Positions 26,362-35,621 are shown, counted from the first letter of the stretch. The stretch: DNA of 64,000 nt from Halostagnicola sp. A-GB9-2 (GCF_030068615.1 NZ_JASJOC010000004.1:372001-436000), one strand, 5' to 3'. Program-made: numbers and translations. Notes: a model not told the origin generated them from the letters alone.

Positions 26362-26455
26362 ACCCGGATATCGGACCCGGCCGTGAAAAACGGTTTGTGA
26401 TCCGGGTATCGATTCCTTCTGGAAGTATCGACCTGTCTCAGTGTCCCGGAAACCG

Positions 26456-27616
26456 TTATGAGACCCCCCAGTCTGTCGTATCCCGATCTGCGAGTTCGAC
26501 CAGCTCTCGGAGGAACGACGTCGTCGCCGCGGTCAGGACGAGCGCGAGCGGGATTGTGAGCGCGACCGCGAGCACGAACCCGATCGGACCACCGACGCTC
26601 ACCAGTATCGAGAGTACGACCGACGCTCCGACCGTAATCACGACGTGTTTGACAGCAAACCAGAAGTATACCCCGCCCTCGAGGGCGAACTCGAGGGATC
26701 GTTCGAACGCCTCGAAGAATGCGGCGTCGTCGACGACGAACAGGAACGGGACGGCGTAGAAAAGATAGCCGAGCACGAGCGTGGCCGGAAGCGCAAGGAG
26801 GAACAGGAGGGGCGCGACGAGCAGAACGGGGATCAACAGCAGGGTCGATCCGAGTACGAGCAGGGTGTACGCGAAGTATTTTGGGGTATAGCGTCGGATA
26901 CACTCGATCGGCTCGCTCCGTCGATTTTCCAGCCGCCGATCGATTCCGCCGACGTAGACTGCCTCGAGCACGGCGAACACAGCGGCGGACGCGAGCACGC
27001 TGAGAACGAGAATCGGAACGAGCGTGAGCCCCAGCACCTCGAACGGAGCCGTCATGATATCGAGGTGGCTCTCGACCGTCAGATCGGTGCCGCTCGAGGT
27101 GGTCCGACCGGTGGACCCCACGCCTGAGTCTCCGCCTGCCGTCCCGCCCGACGGTTCGATCGCCGACCCTCCGTGGCCACCGTCCGGAAACTGGGGGTCA
27201 GCCGGCTCCGGTGGGTCGGCGAACGCCCAGAGATCGAGAAGCGGCGACGGCAGCACGAACTCGAACGTGATCGAGAAGTCGCCGCGATTCTGGCGGAGGG
27301 CCTGACGGACGCTCTGTGTGTCGAGAAGCGTCGTCAGGAGCGGTATAAGCGCGAATACCAGAAGCTCACCGAACCGATTGGTAATCCGACTGACGTGCCA
27401 TTCGAACGAATTCGGCTCGTCACCGCTGCCAGTGTCGCGGTCGTCGTGGTTCGTGTCGTCCCTGTCACGGTTCGTATCGCTGTCGTCGGGATCGCTACTG
27501 CGTTCGTCGCCACCGTCTTCGCCGCTGCCCGTTCCGTCATTGTGCGTATCCCATTTGTCAGTATCGCCGTTCCAACCGTCGCCATCACCACTGTCGTCGT
27601 CTGGACCGGGAACCAT
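26456..27616 (-). CDS. Multi-pass membrane protein with long acidic N-terminus
   Basis: 386 residues. The first about 70 are almost entirely Asp, Gly, Asn, Arg and Ser, presumably disordered and cytosolic. Six or seven hydrophobic segments follow, with a Gly/Ser/Pro-rich loop near 140-180. Similar to haloarchaeal proteins with tandem 'stretch' transmembrane pairs, but no family is named with confidence. ATG 27616 opens the acidic tract; the real start could be further in. Function unknown. Confidence 0.65.
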   Translation of the reverse strand: MVPGPDDDSGDGDGWNGDTDKWDTHNDGTGSGEDGGDERSSDPDDSDTNRDRDDTNHDDRDTGSGDEPNSFEWHVSRITNRFGELLVFALIPLLTTLLDTQSVRQALRQNRGDFSITFEFVLPSPLLDLWAFADPPEPADPQFPDGGHGGSAIEPSGGTAGGDSGVGSTGRTTSSGTDLTVESHLDIMTAPFEVLGLTLVPILVLSVLASAAVFAVLEAVYVGGIDRRLENRRSEPIECIRRYTPKYFAYTLLVLGSTLLLIPVLLVAPLLFLLALPATLVLGYLFYAVPFLFVVDDAAFFEAFERSLEFALEGGVYFWFAVKHVVITVGASVVLSILVSVGGPIGFVLAVALTIPLALVLTAATTSFLRELVELADRDTTDWGVS

Positions 27617-27758
27617 TCGTCTCGAGTCCAGACGTGATACCGAATTGAAACCATCGGTGTCTCCTCCCCAAATCGGAGCATTCTCGGCTCACTTTTCTCG
27701 TCCCGGCTCGTCGTCTGGTCTCCGATACGGTTAGGGAGGAGCCGATACAGTATCCGGT

Positions 27759-28778
27759 ATGATCGACCTCCGCTCGGATACCGTAACGACCCCCGACGAG
27801 GAGATGCGCGAAGCCGCCCGGAACGCCGATATCGGCGACGACGTGTACGGCGAGGATCCGACGGTCAACGAACTCGAGGACCGCGCTGCGGAGTTGGTGA
27901 ACAAGGAGGCCGCCCTGTACGTTCCATCAGGGACGATGGGGAACCAGATCGCCGCTCGCGTCCACACGGATCGCGGTCAGGAGGTGCTGGCTGATCGTAA
28001 GAGCCACGTCGTCAAGTACGAACTCGGCGGATTCGCCCAGCACGCGGATCTGCAGGTTCGAATGCTCGACGCGGGGCCGCGTGGCGTCCCGACCGCAGAG
28101 CGGGTCGCGTCGGCATGCGTCGAGGAGGATCTCCACCGGCCGGGAACCGGCCTGCTCTGTCTCGAAAACACCCACAACGCCCGGGGCGGCCTTGCAATTT
28201 CGCCCGAACGCATTGAACGGGCCGCGGAAGCCGCTCGCGAACGCGACGTAGCCGTCCATCTCGACGGGGCGCGAGTGTTCAACGCGGTGACGGCGCTCGA
28301 GGTTCCCACAACAGCGATCACCGATCACGCCGACTCCGTCATGTTCTGTCTCTCGAAGGGCCTCGGTGCGCCGGTCGGATCGATGCTGGCCGGCAGTGCG
28401 GAGTTCGTTGAGCGGGCGAGGCGGGTTCGCAAGCTCTTCGGCGGCGGTATGCGCCAGGCCGGGATCATCGCGAACCCCGGACTCTGTGCCCTCGAGAACG
28501 TGTCCGATCTCGAGGCGGATCACGAGAACGCACGCGTGCTGGCCGACGGACTCGACGGTATTGGGGGTCTCGAGGTCGCCGAACCCGAGACGAACATCGT
28601 TATCGCCGATGTCTCGGAGTTGGCTAGCGATGTCGAGTCGGTTATCGACCGATTACGCGAAAACGAGGTCGGTGCGACGCCCTTCGGTCCGACGACGATC
28701 CGGTTTTGTACGCATCGGTCCGTCACCCGCGATGATATCGAGCGTGCGGTCGGACGTGTAACGCAAGCGCTCGCCTGA
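27759..28778 (+). CDS. ltaE: Low-specificity L-threonine aldolase
   Basis: 339-residue PLP enzyme of fold type I that splits threonine or allo-threonine to glycine and acetaldehyde. 'IDLRSDTVTTP' opens the protein, 'ENTHNARGG' and 'VHLDGARVFNA' bind PLP, and K200 in 'CLSKGLGAPVGS' is the Schiff-base lysine. Length and order are typical. It gives glycine/threonine interconversion; threonine synthase is at 44.9 kb but not linked. Confidence 0.93.
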   Translation: MIDLRSDTVTTPDEEMREAARNADIGDDVYGEDPTVNELEDRAAELVNKEAALYVPSGTMGNQIAARVHTDRGQEVLADRKSHVVKYELGGFAQHADLQVRMLDAGPRGVPTAERVASACVEEDLHRPGTGLLCLENTHNARGGLAISPERIERAAEAARERDVAVHLDGARVFNAVTALEVPTTAITDHADSVMFCLSKGLGAPVGSMLAGSAEFVERARRVRKLFGGGMRQAGIIANPGLCALENVSDLEADHENARVLADGLDGIGGLEVAEPETNIVIADVSELASDVESVIDRLRENEVGATPFGPTTIRFCTHRSVTRDDIERAVGRVTQALA

Positions 28779-28859
28779 GAGACGACCGATCATCGAGAGA
28801 CGAGCGGTCGTCTACGGCCACACGGACCCGCATGTGGTGTATCGTCCGAGAGATTCCTC

Positions 28860-28994
28860 TCAACGGCCGCCGTCCATTCCGTCTCGAAACTCGAGGATGG
28901 TTCGACGGACCAGCAGATACGAAAAGAAGATCAGCGACAGCAGTATCAGGACCACCACGATGATGACCGGGTCGTCGGGGAGGAATCCCAGCAT
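28860..28994 (-). CDS. Small single-pass membrane protein
   Basis: 44 residues: 'MLGFLPDDP', a hydrophobic run of about 24 residues (IIVVVLILLSLIFFSYLLV) and a basic/acidic cytoplasmic tail 'RRTILEFRDGMDGGR'. Positive-inside charge places the tail in the cytosol. Composition and the codon bias are coding-like. Sits between ltaE and the structured region. Function unknown. Confidence 0.6.
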   Translation of the reverse strand: MLGFLPDDPVIIVVVLILLSLIFFSYLLVRRTILEFRDGMDGGR

Positions 28995-29164
28995 AGCCGG
29001 GTCTACAGCGCGGCGGCGCAAAATCGTTTCGACCTCGTTCGAAGGTCAGTCGTGTGACGTATTTCGTGCTCCCGATCAGAAAATCTGGTGTTCTCGACGA
29101 CGATTCCGCTAGCTAAAACTGGGATTTCAGCTTACCGCGGGTATTTTTCAGTCGAGAACGTAGT

Positions 29165-29440
29165 CGTATCTGTCCCGGTCGAACCCCTCTACAGCCTTTG
29201 GCTGTTCCCCCATGACCGGGGCTCCTGTCCGCGGTCCCTGCCTCCGTCGGACCGACCACAGCCGGTCCGACCCATTCGACCACCCCCTACTCGGAGTCCA
29301 CCTGGACTCTCTTTGCCTCGGACAACCGAGCTGAGTTCCCCCGTTCTGCTGGTCCCCGCTGACGCTTCCGAATTGCTGTCCTGCTGTCTCACTTTGTCCA
29401 AACCGGACAGAGGATCCGGTCGATCAGTCAGTCGTTTTTT
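29165..29440. ncRNA. Candidate structured non-coding RNA, family not recognised
   Basis: A dense array of perfect hairpins: CCCGGTC 29174-29180/GACCGGG 29214-29220 enclosing ACAGCC-TTT-GGCTGT (29191-29205); GTCGGACCG 29246-29254/CGGTCCGAC 29263-29271; GAGTCC-ACCT-GGACTC (29294-29309); CTCGG-ACAA-CCGAG (29317-29330); CCGGA 29403-29407/TCCGG 29415-29419. No haloarchaeal codon bias. A T6 run at 29435-29440 could terminate a plus-strand transcript; minus-strand transcription from the 29942 gene would also cover it, so strand is left open. The canonical RNase P GAGGAAAGTCC and SRP RNA motifs are absent. Confidence 0.45.
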
Positions 29441-29942
29441 CGCCGCCGAAGGTCTCGAGCACCCTTCCGTCGGTCTCGAGCAAGCGCCCTTCGAACCCGT
29501 CCGGTCCGGATTCGATCGTGGCGAATCCGGCTCTGTTCCCGCGGGGATCGGCGTGACTACCCGGATTCAGAAGGATACTGTCCGCCGTTTCGACGACGAC
29601 GGGGCGATGGGTGTGTCCGGAGATGACGATGTCGGCGTCCCGCGACCGGCCGAACATCGCGAGACCCGTTTCGCCGCCGTCTCGGCGATGCGTCATGGCG
29701 ATTCGGAGTCCATCGTATTCGACGGTTCGTGCGGTCGGCAGTCGATCCCGGACCGCGACCGAGTCGGCGTTTCCGTGAACCGCGTACAACAGGTCGCATT
29801 CGGACTGGAACGCCTCGAGAGCCGTTGCGCTCGTGAAATCGCCCGCGTGGAGGACGAGGTCGGCATCGCGAGTCGCCTCGAGGGGTGCTCCCTCGAGTTG
29901 GTGGCCACCGGTGCTGTGCGTGTCGGAGAAAATCGCGATCAT
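29424..29942 (-). CDS. YfcE/MJ0936-like metallophosphoesterase
   Basis: 172-residue calcineurin-like phosphodiesterase. Metal ligands: D7-x-H9 in 'FSDTHS', the 'AGDFTS' Asp, 'HGNAD' Asn and 'GHTHRP' His pair, all in order. Family members hydrolyse phosphodiesters such as bis-pNPP or 2',3'-cAMP in vitro; the physiological substrate is unknown. Divergently placed to nothing close; its 3' end overlaps the T6 run of the structured region. Confidence 0.92.
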   Translation of the reverse strand: MIAIFSDTHSTGGHQLEGAPLEATRDADLVLHAGDFTSATALEAFQSECDLLYAVHGNADSVAVRDRLPTARTVEYDGLRIAMTHRRDGGETGLAMFGRSRDADIVISGHTHRPVVVETADSILLNPGSHADPRGNRAGFATIESGPDGFEGRLLETDGRVLETFGGEKTTD

Positions 29943-30011
29943 AGGGGTGCTACTGTGTCAGGGACGACGAATGTTTCGTTCGCTCGGGAGGCCGTTCGCT
30001 TTCGAACCCAA

Positions 30012-30524
30012 TTACTCGACCCGGCTTACCAGCTTCTCGTCGTTCTTCTCGTACATTGCGACGACCGTTTCACCCGACGGTGGTTCCGGAAGAATAGCGG
30101 TGACGGTCGTCTTCTCGAGGTCCACCTCGGAGGGAAGTTGGTCGTACCCTGTCGGCGTCTCGAGGCCGACTGCGACGTCCGTCGGACTCGCTCCGGGAGG
30201 GAGCCCCGCTGGATCGTACTCGAGCGTCAGTTGAATCGCCTCGAGTCCGTCGACTCCCCCGAGGCCGACGATCTCGACCGGTTCAGTAAGCGCACCGTCG
30301 GGTGCTTCGCGATCGCTCTCGCGAATACGAATCGAATCGGGAACCGCGTCGGCGACGATTGCGGCGCGTGCACGTTCGCGAACGGCGGCGTCCTCCCCCT
30401 TGCCGGCTCCCCTTTCAGCAGTGTTATCCTCGCGCTCTATCGAATCGAGAGCCGTCGGGCCGTCAGCCTGATACTCGAGGGCGATCTCGTGCACGTCGGT
30501 CGAATCGTATCCGGGAATTGCCAT
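30012..30524 (-). CDS. Conserved haloarchaeal protein of unknown function
   Basis: 170 residues, acidic. An opening 'YDSTDVHEIALEYQADGPTA' leads into an Arg/Glu linker and then a beta-rich half ('DGLEAIQLTLEYDPAGLPPG', 'LEKTTVTAILPEPPSGETVV', 'YEKNDEKLVSRVE'). The strand pattern suggests a small beta-sandwich. No signal peptide or membrane segment. Divergent from the XPD-like helicase at 30718. Confidence 0.6.
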   Translation of the reverse strand: MAIPGYDSTDVHEIALEYQADGPTALDSIEREDNTAERGAGKGEDAAVRERARAAIVADAVPDSIRIRESDREAPDGALTEPVEIVGLGGVDGLEAIQLTLEYDPAGLPPGASPTDVAVGLETPTGYDQLPSEVDLEKTTVTAILPEPPSGETVVAMYEKNDEKLVSRVE

Positions 30525-30717
30525 GGTTTGCCGTCAGCGTGGCGGGGTAGTATGATTGATGCGTGCGTACGCCGGGTTTCGATGTCCTCCCAGCGAGACG
30601 TTTCGTTCTGAATCACCCGGAAGAAGTCATTTCTCCGTCACACAGCGGCCTTCGTTGGCCGAACGGGTATCGAACCGAGACGAATCCTTTTATCGGAGTA
30701 GGGACGTATCACTCATC

Positions 30718-32892
30718 GTGGCCGAGACTGACGGGTACATGCGCTTTTTCCCCTACGAAGAGCCGTACGAAAACCAGCGGGAGGCGATGGAGCGGATGTA
30801 CAACTCGCTCGTGCGCGGGCAAAACGTCCTCTTCGAGGGTGCCTGCGGAACGGGCAAGACGCTGTCTTCGCTCGCGCCGGCGCTCGAGGTCGCCCGCGAG
30901 CAGGACAAGACGGTCGTCATCACGACGAACGTTCACCAGCAGATGCGCCAGTTCGTCGCCGAGGCTCGAGCGATTTCCGACGAAGAGTCGATCCGGACAA
31001 TCGTATTTAAAGGAAAATCCTCGATGTGTCACATCGACGTCGAGTACGAGGAGTGTCAGGCGCTCCGTGACAACACCCGATCGCTCGTCGAGACCGAACG
31101 GGATCGCGAACAGCTCGAGCAACGCCAGCAAGAACTCCTGTCTGAGAGCCGGGAGGGCGATTCGAGCGCGGCTGAAGCCCGAAGCGCGGTGATGGACGAA
31201 CTCGAGGAACTCGAGGACGATATCGACGACATCGACGACCAGAACGTTTGCGAGTACTACCACAACAACCTCACCGAGAACACTGAGGACTTTTTCGGCT
31301 GGCTCTTCGAGGACGTCCGAACGCCCGACCAGATCTACGAGTACGCCGACGAGCGCAAACTCTGTGGCTACGAACTCCTCAAGGAGGGGATCGAGGGCGT
31401 CGATCTCGTCGTCTGTAACTATCATCACCTCCTCGATTCGGGCATTCGCGAGCAGTTCTTCCGGTGGCTCGGGCGGGATCCTTCGGACGTGATCGCCGTC
31501 TTCGACGAGGCCCACAACGTCGAGGACGCCGCCCGCGAACACGCGACCCGAACCTGTACGGAACGAACCTTCGAGTCCGCGCTGGACGAACTCGCGGATA
31601 CCGACGACCCGCTCGCCGAAGACGCGGCCAACGTTATCAGCGCGTTTGGAACCGCTCTCGTCGACACCTACGAGGAGTCGTTCGGCTTTGGAAAGCGAGA
31701 ACAGATCGACGAGAACTGGGAGGACGTCCCTATCAGCAACGAGGACGGTCGAGACGACCTGACGATCGCCTTCCTGCAGCGATACTCCGGGCAGGGCATC
31801 GGTTCGGACCTCGAGGCGGCGCTGAAACTCGGAAAACGACTCGATGAGAAGTACGAGGAGCAGTACCGCGAGGGAGAGACCGCGACGCGAACGGAGTGTC
31901 AGACGTTACTGGCCGCGGCGTTCGTCAGCGCGTGGATGGACGAGGGGACGGACCAGGGTCTGTATCCGGTCGTTTCGGTTCGCCGAGACGCGGGAACCGG
32001 CGAGGTCTACGGCCGCGCCGAACTGTACAGCTGTCTCCCGCGACAGGTGACGGGCGAACTGTTCGAGGAAGTGCACTCGACGGTGTTGATGAGCGCGACG
32101 CTCCAGCCCTTCGATGTGACCAAGGACGTGCTTGGGCTCTCCGAACCGGTGACGATGGCCTACGGTCTGCAGTTCCCCGAGGAGAACCGACGAACGTACG
32201 CCGTCGAGACGCCGCCGCTCTTCTCTTCGGATCGGGACGATCCCGGGGTTCAGGAAACCGTTACGGAGACGATCCACAACGCGGTTCGACTCACTCCCGG
32301 CAACACGCTCGTCTTTTTCCCGAACTACAACGAGGCGACGCGGTACGCGGACCGACTCGAGCAGCGGGCCCCCGCCGCATCCATCTACAAGGACGAACCG
32401 GGCGTGTCTGTCGAAGAACTGCGCCAGAAATTCATCGCGGACGACGACGCCGTCCTGTGCACGTCGCTGTGGGGGACCCTCGCGGAGGGAGTGAGTTTCG
32501 ACGGCGACGACGCCACGACGGTGCTCGTCGTCGGCGTCCCCTACCCGCACCTCGATGACCGAGCCGAAGCGGTTCAAGATGCCTACGACGCGGCGTTCGA
32601 TGGCACGAACACTGGCTGGCGATACGCCGTCGAGATTCCGACCGTACGAAAGACCAGACAGGCGCTCGGCCGGGTAATTCGTTCGCCCGAAGACGTCGGC
32701 GTGCGAGCCCTCCTCGATCGGCGCTACTCCTCTCGATCGAAGTCGGATCTCGGCAAGTACAGTGTCAACAGCACGTTCCCGCTCGAGGAGCGCGACGAGC
32801 TGATCGATATCGATCCGGAGAAACTCAAGTTCGCGATGTTGAACTTCTACGCGGACCACGATCGGTACGACGACGAGGCGCCTGCACCGTGA
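30718..32892 (+). CDS. XPD/Rad3-like iron-sulfur DNA helicase
   Basis: 724-residue superfamily 2 helicase. Walker A 'GACGTGKT', DEAH box in 'VIAVFDEAHN', and the four Fe-S cysteines C104, C113, C178 and C216 placed between helicase motifs Ia and II as in XPD. Later motifs 'VLMSATLQPFD' (III), 'NTLVFFPNYNE' (IV), 'SLWGTLAEGVSFDG' (V) and 'QALGRVIRS' (VI) are intact. It unwinds DNA 5'-3' in repair. GTG 30718 is 25-30 bp after a TTTTAT element at 30688; ATG 30739 is an alternative. Confidence 0.9.
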   Translation: MAETDGYMRFFPYEEPYENQREAMERMYNSLVRGQNVLFEGACGTGKTLSSLAPALEVAREQDKTVVITTNVHQQMRQFVAEARAISDEESIRTIVFKGKSSMCHIDVEYEECQALRDNTRSLVETERDREQLEQRQQELLSESREGDSSAAEARSAVMDELEELEDDIDDIDDQNVCEYYHNNLTENTEDFFGWLFEDVRTPDQIYEYADERKLCGYELLKEGIEGVDLVVCNYHHLLDSGIREQFFRWLGRDPSDVIAVFDEAHNVEDAAREHATRTCTERTFESALDELADTDDPLAEDAANVISAFGTALVDTYEESFGFGKREQIDENWEDVPISNEDGRDDLTIAFLQRYSGQGIGSDLEAALKLGKRLDEKYEEQYREGETATRTECQTLLAAAFVSAWMDEGTDQGLYPVVSVRRDAGTGEVYGRAELYSCLPRQVTGELFEEVHSTVLMSATLQPFDVTKDVLGLSEPVTMAYGLQFPEENRRTYAVETPPLFSSDRDDPGVQETVTETIHNAVRLTPGNTLVFFPNYNEATRYADRLEQRAPAASIYKDEPGVSVEELRQKFIADDDAVLCTSLWGTLAEGVSFDGDDATTVLVVGVPYPHLDDRAEAVQDAYDAAFDGTNTGWRYAVEIPTVRKTRQALGRVIRSPEDVGVRALLDRRYSSRSKSDLGKYSVNSTFPLEERDELIDIDPEKLKFAMLNFYADHDRYDDEAPAP

Positions 32893-32922
32893 GAAACGCG
32901 GTTTGCGCCGTTTGTCGTCTCC

Positions 32923-33282
32923 TTATTCGATAGTGACGTCTGCAGTTCCGCTGGTGACGACCGCATAATGCGTGCCGCCGTTCTCGATGGTCACCTCGAA
33001 CGTCTCCTCGTCTTCGATACTCCACGTGTCGATGGGGCCGTTGTCCTCGTGTTGGATCTGGAATCCAAGTGAGTCCCGTTCTGCCTCGATGTTCCCGTCC
33101 TCTCCTGGTTCTTCGATCTCTTCGACCTCGACGGTGACGGTTAGTTCGGCTCCTTCGTCCGCTTCGAACTCCGCTCGTTCTTCGTCATCCAGAGTGGTAT
33201 CGACGCCACCGCCGCCTAACACGCCGCCACAGCCGGCTAATGGAGTGACCGCTGCGATCGCCAGAAACGCTCGTCTGTTCAT
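32923..33282 (-). CDS. Small lipoprotein with beta-sandwich-like domain
   Basis: 119 residues. Signal with R3-R4 and lipobox 'LAGC' (C18), then a Gly/Asp/Glu linker, then a beta-rich region ('LTVTVEVEEIEEPGEDGNIE', 'LGFQIQHEDN', 'ETFEVTIENGGTHYAVV') reminiscent of small BslA/FixG-like sandwiches. ATG 33282. Cell-surface protein of unknown function, convergent with the XPD gene end (30 bp apart). Confidence 0.7.
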   Translation of the reverse strand: MNRRAFLAIAAVTPLAGCGGVLGGGGVDTTLDDEERAEFEADEGAELTVTVEVEEIEEPGEDGNIEAERDSLGFQIQHEDNGPIDTWSIEDEETFEVTIENGGTHYAVVTSGTADVTIE

Positions 33283-33357
33283 GTGATGTGATTTTAACAC
33301 CGGCGTGTAATACTTTCTGGCTGTTTTCTGACTCGACCAGACCAATCAGGAATCCGT

Positions 33358-33858
33358 TCAGGCCGGTAACGAGACGCGACTCACCGGTAACTTGTACGTC
33401 CCGTCCCAGAATTCGAGGCCGTCGACCGTCCACGTGATCGGCTCGAGTTCTCGCGAGGCGAGGCGCTTTGCGTCCTCGAGGTCGCCGCCGCGGGCGAGCG
33501 TGATATGGGGGACATAGTCCGCTCCCTCGAGGTCGTCGACGGGTTCGAAAGCGCTGGTCAACTCGTGGTGTATCGACTCGAGACCGGAACTCTCGACGGC
33601 CAGGTAGACGACCGGGGCGGTTCCCAGCGGCGGGTCTGCGAAGTAGTTGATCCCGGTAATCCGGGCCTCGACGGCTGGTGTGCCCTCGAGTGCGCGGTTG
33701 AAGCGGTGTTGCAACTGCGAGATGTGGTCGGCGTCGCCGAGTCGCTTGAGTACCATCGAGTGGTCCTCGCGAGTCGTCTCGAAGGCCTGCAACGAAGGAT
33801 AGAGATCGGATGCGAGCTTTCGAACCTGACCGGGAACCGGGACGTTGACGCTGTACAC
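33358..33858 (-). CDS. 2H phosphoesterase (2'-5' RNA ligase family)
   Basis: 166 residues. The two HxT-like motifs of the 2H fold are H33-S-M ('EDHSMVLKRL', third residue Met instead of Thr) and H118-I-T120 ('PHITLARG'). The first motif is atypical, so activity may be altered. Family members ligate or hydrolyse 2'-5' RNA phosphodiesters or 2',3'-cyclic phosphates. Length matches the family. Confidence 0.75.
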   Translation of the reverse strand: MYSVNVPVPGQVRKLASDLYPSLQAFETTREDHSMVLKRLGDADHISQLQHRFNRALEGTPAVEARITGINYFADPPLGTAPVVYLAVESSGLESIHHELTSAFEPVDDLEGADYVPHITLARGGDLEDAKRLASRELEPITWTVDGLEFWDGTYKLPVSRVSLPA

Positions 33859-33924
33859 TTGCCTGCGGTTCGATTTGGTGCCGTATTAGTGTTCGGTTCG
33901 AGTTTGTTTTGGTGGGGCGGTGTA

Positions 33925-34107
33925 TCAGATGAGGTCAAGTAGCCAGAGAACGATTAGTACGATTGCAGCTATTATCAGAAGCCGCAGGAACGGTATCAAG
34001 CCGCTGATAATGGTGCCAACGATAGAGAGAGCGAGCCAGATGGCGAGCAATCCGAGGACGATCTTCAGCAAGGTTTCGACTTCGATGTTCCCTCTGGTAT
34101 CGATCAT
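33925..34107 (-). CDS. Small two-helix membrane protein
   Basis: 60 residues: 'MIDTRGNIEVETLLKIVLGLL' then two hydrophobic helices (about 14-36 and 38-58) ending 'VLWLLDLI'. ATG 34107 sits about 27 bp after a CTTATGAG TATA-like element on this strand; ATG 34134 is an alternative. Composition is conserved-looking in haloarchaea. Function unknown. Confidence 0.65.
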   Translation of the reverse strand: MIDTRGNIEVETLLKIVLGLLAIWLALSIVGTIISGLIPFLRLLIIAAIVLIVLWLLDLI

Positions 34108-34193
34108 ACGTTCACTTTGGGATGACTGTCTCATAAGCACTGTGTCGTCTGAGTCGGAAAGACCTATTTAGGCGGCCATACCATCACCGTACA

Positions 34194-35330
34194 ATGGTCG
34201 GGAAGGGGCTTCGAGCCCTGGCTTGTGTGCTCGTGGTAACAGGTTTGTTGCTCGTGGTGGGCCCGTCAGCAGTTGCGACGCCGGATGCGGGAACGGCCCC
34301 GTCACCGACGATACAGGAAGAGGGCAACGAAGAACTGACACTTGATGATGCTGATACGATCAATATCGAAATGCAACTTCAGCCGAACGGTAACGCCACC
34401 GTGTTCGTCGATTACCGGTATCTGATCGGGAACAATACCGAGACCGAACAGCAGTGGGACACGTTGTCAGCTGATGTCGACGAGAACGCTGAGACGTACA
34501 TCGGGGAGGAATCCGACCGCTGGCAGGACACGCTCGAGGAGGGGGAGAACGAAACGAATCGAGAGATGAATCTCTCGTCGTTCGCCGTCGAAACGGATGA
34601 AAGTACGACTCCGCGGGAGTACGGGCACGTTGAGTTCACCTTCGAGTGGGAATCGTTCGCCTACGTCGAGCTAAACCGCATCGAGGCGGGTGACGCCCTG
34701 GCTGGGTTCATGTTCGACGACGATACCGAACTGCAGATGTCCTGGCCCGAGACGCACAACGCAACTGCAGTTGACCCGGAACCGGATACACTCAACGATA
34801 ACTGGGTGCTGTGGGACGGCGACAGTGCGGGATCGGACAGCCATCCGCCACAGGTCGAATTGATCGAAGAGGGGGCCGCGACGAACGAGCCCACACCGGA
34901 CGACGGCACGACGGGTGTCCTTCCGGTCGATGGTCTCGTCGCCGCACTCGTCCTTGTTACCGTCGCAGCGGTCGCCGCCGTTGCAGGGTGGCTGTTCAGA
35001 CGCGACGATGATGCTCCGGCAGTGGATCCGGACGAGTCGCCGGAGCCGACGGATTCGGCCGCTGCGGGCTCCGGACAGGTGACGATGCCGCCACCGGAGC
35101 TGTTGAGCAACGAAGAGCGCGTTCTGCGCTTGCTTGAGGAACGCGGCGGCCGACTCAAACAGCAACAGGTGGTTTCGGAACTCGAGTGGACGGAGGCCAA
35201 GACCAGCCAGGTCGTCAGCGGACTCCGAGAAGACGGCGAAGTCGACGTCTTCAGAATCGGCCGCGAGAACGTGCTAACGTTGCCCGAAGCGGGAGAAGAC
35301 AACGACTCCGCAACCGAAGCAACTGAATAG
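34194..35330 (+). CDS. Membrane-anchored winged-helix protein with extracellular sensor domain
   Basis: 378 residues. Signal-anchor (1-29), an extracellular beta-type domain (about 50-200, 'NIEMQLQPNGNATVFVDYRY'), an acidic stalk, a transmembrane helix 248-268, a Pro/Asp/Ser-rich cytosolic linker and a winged helix 303-363 ('LSNEERVLRLLEERGG', 'KTSQVVSGLREDGEVDVFR'). The architecture suggests direct transduction of an outside signal to DNA, as in ToxR-like regulators. Same strand upstream of the arg cluster, but with 355 bp between. Confidence 0.8.
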   Translation: MVGKGLRALACVLVVTGLLLVVGPSAVATPDAGTAPSPTIQEEGNEELTLDDADTINIEMQLQPNGNATVFVDYRYLIGNNTETEQQWDTLSADVDENAETYIGEESDRWQDTLEEGENETNREMNLSSFAVETDESTTPREYGHVEFTFEWESFAYVELNRIEAGDALAGFMFDDDTELQMSWPETHNATAVDPEPDTLNDNWVLWDGDSAGSDSHPPQVELIEEGAATNEPTPDDGTTGVLPVDGLVAALVLVTVAAVAAVAGWLFRRDDDAPAVDPDESPEPTDSAAAGSGQVTMPPPELLSNEERVLRLLEERGGRLKQQQVVSELEWTEAKTSQVVSGLREDGEVDVFRIGRENVLTLPEAGEDNDSATEATE

Positions 35331-35457
35331 TCCACACGTGCGTTCGGTCACAAGAGTGACCTCGTTTTTTCGTTGCCGCTGTCGCGTCTGTGACTCGGAT
35401 GTGTAACATTTGCCCGGCCAGGAGGATTTAAGGGACTCGAGTGTGTTAGCTCGAACA

Positions 35458-35541
35458 ATGAGAAACCTCGTCGGTATTCAGGGCATCGTTTCTGAGACCG
35501 ACAGGTTCGTCCCTCGGCGGCGGCCGCGGCGGGCCCTTTGA
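35458..35541 (+). CDS. Possible 27-residue Arg-rich leader peptide
   Basis: ATG frame ending at TGA 35539-35541; 7 of 27 residues are Arg, six of them in the last third (...RFVPRRRPRRAL). A TATA-like GATTTAAG lies about 30 bp upstream, so a leaderless transcript could start at this ATG. Placed just before an arginine biosynthesis operon, it resembles an amino-acid leader peptide, but such attenuation is not established in archaea and the run also comes from a GC-rich CGGCGGCGGCCGCGG tract. Speculative. Confidence 0.3.
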   Translation: MRNLVGIQGIVSETDRFVPRRRPRRAL

Positions 35542-35621
35542 GCCCGTACTATTTCCTTCCCCAAGTCCCGATGCTTTCCACACCTTCGAACTCTCGATTT
35601 CATAGTTAGCAGACGCTCTAA

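Noticed and set aside
29165-29440. RNase P RNA or SRP RNA
   Set aside because: The invariant RNase P GAGGAAAGTCC block and the SRP GGAA-type loops are not found on either strand, so a known assignment is not supported.
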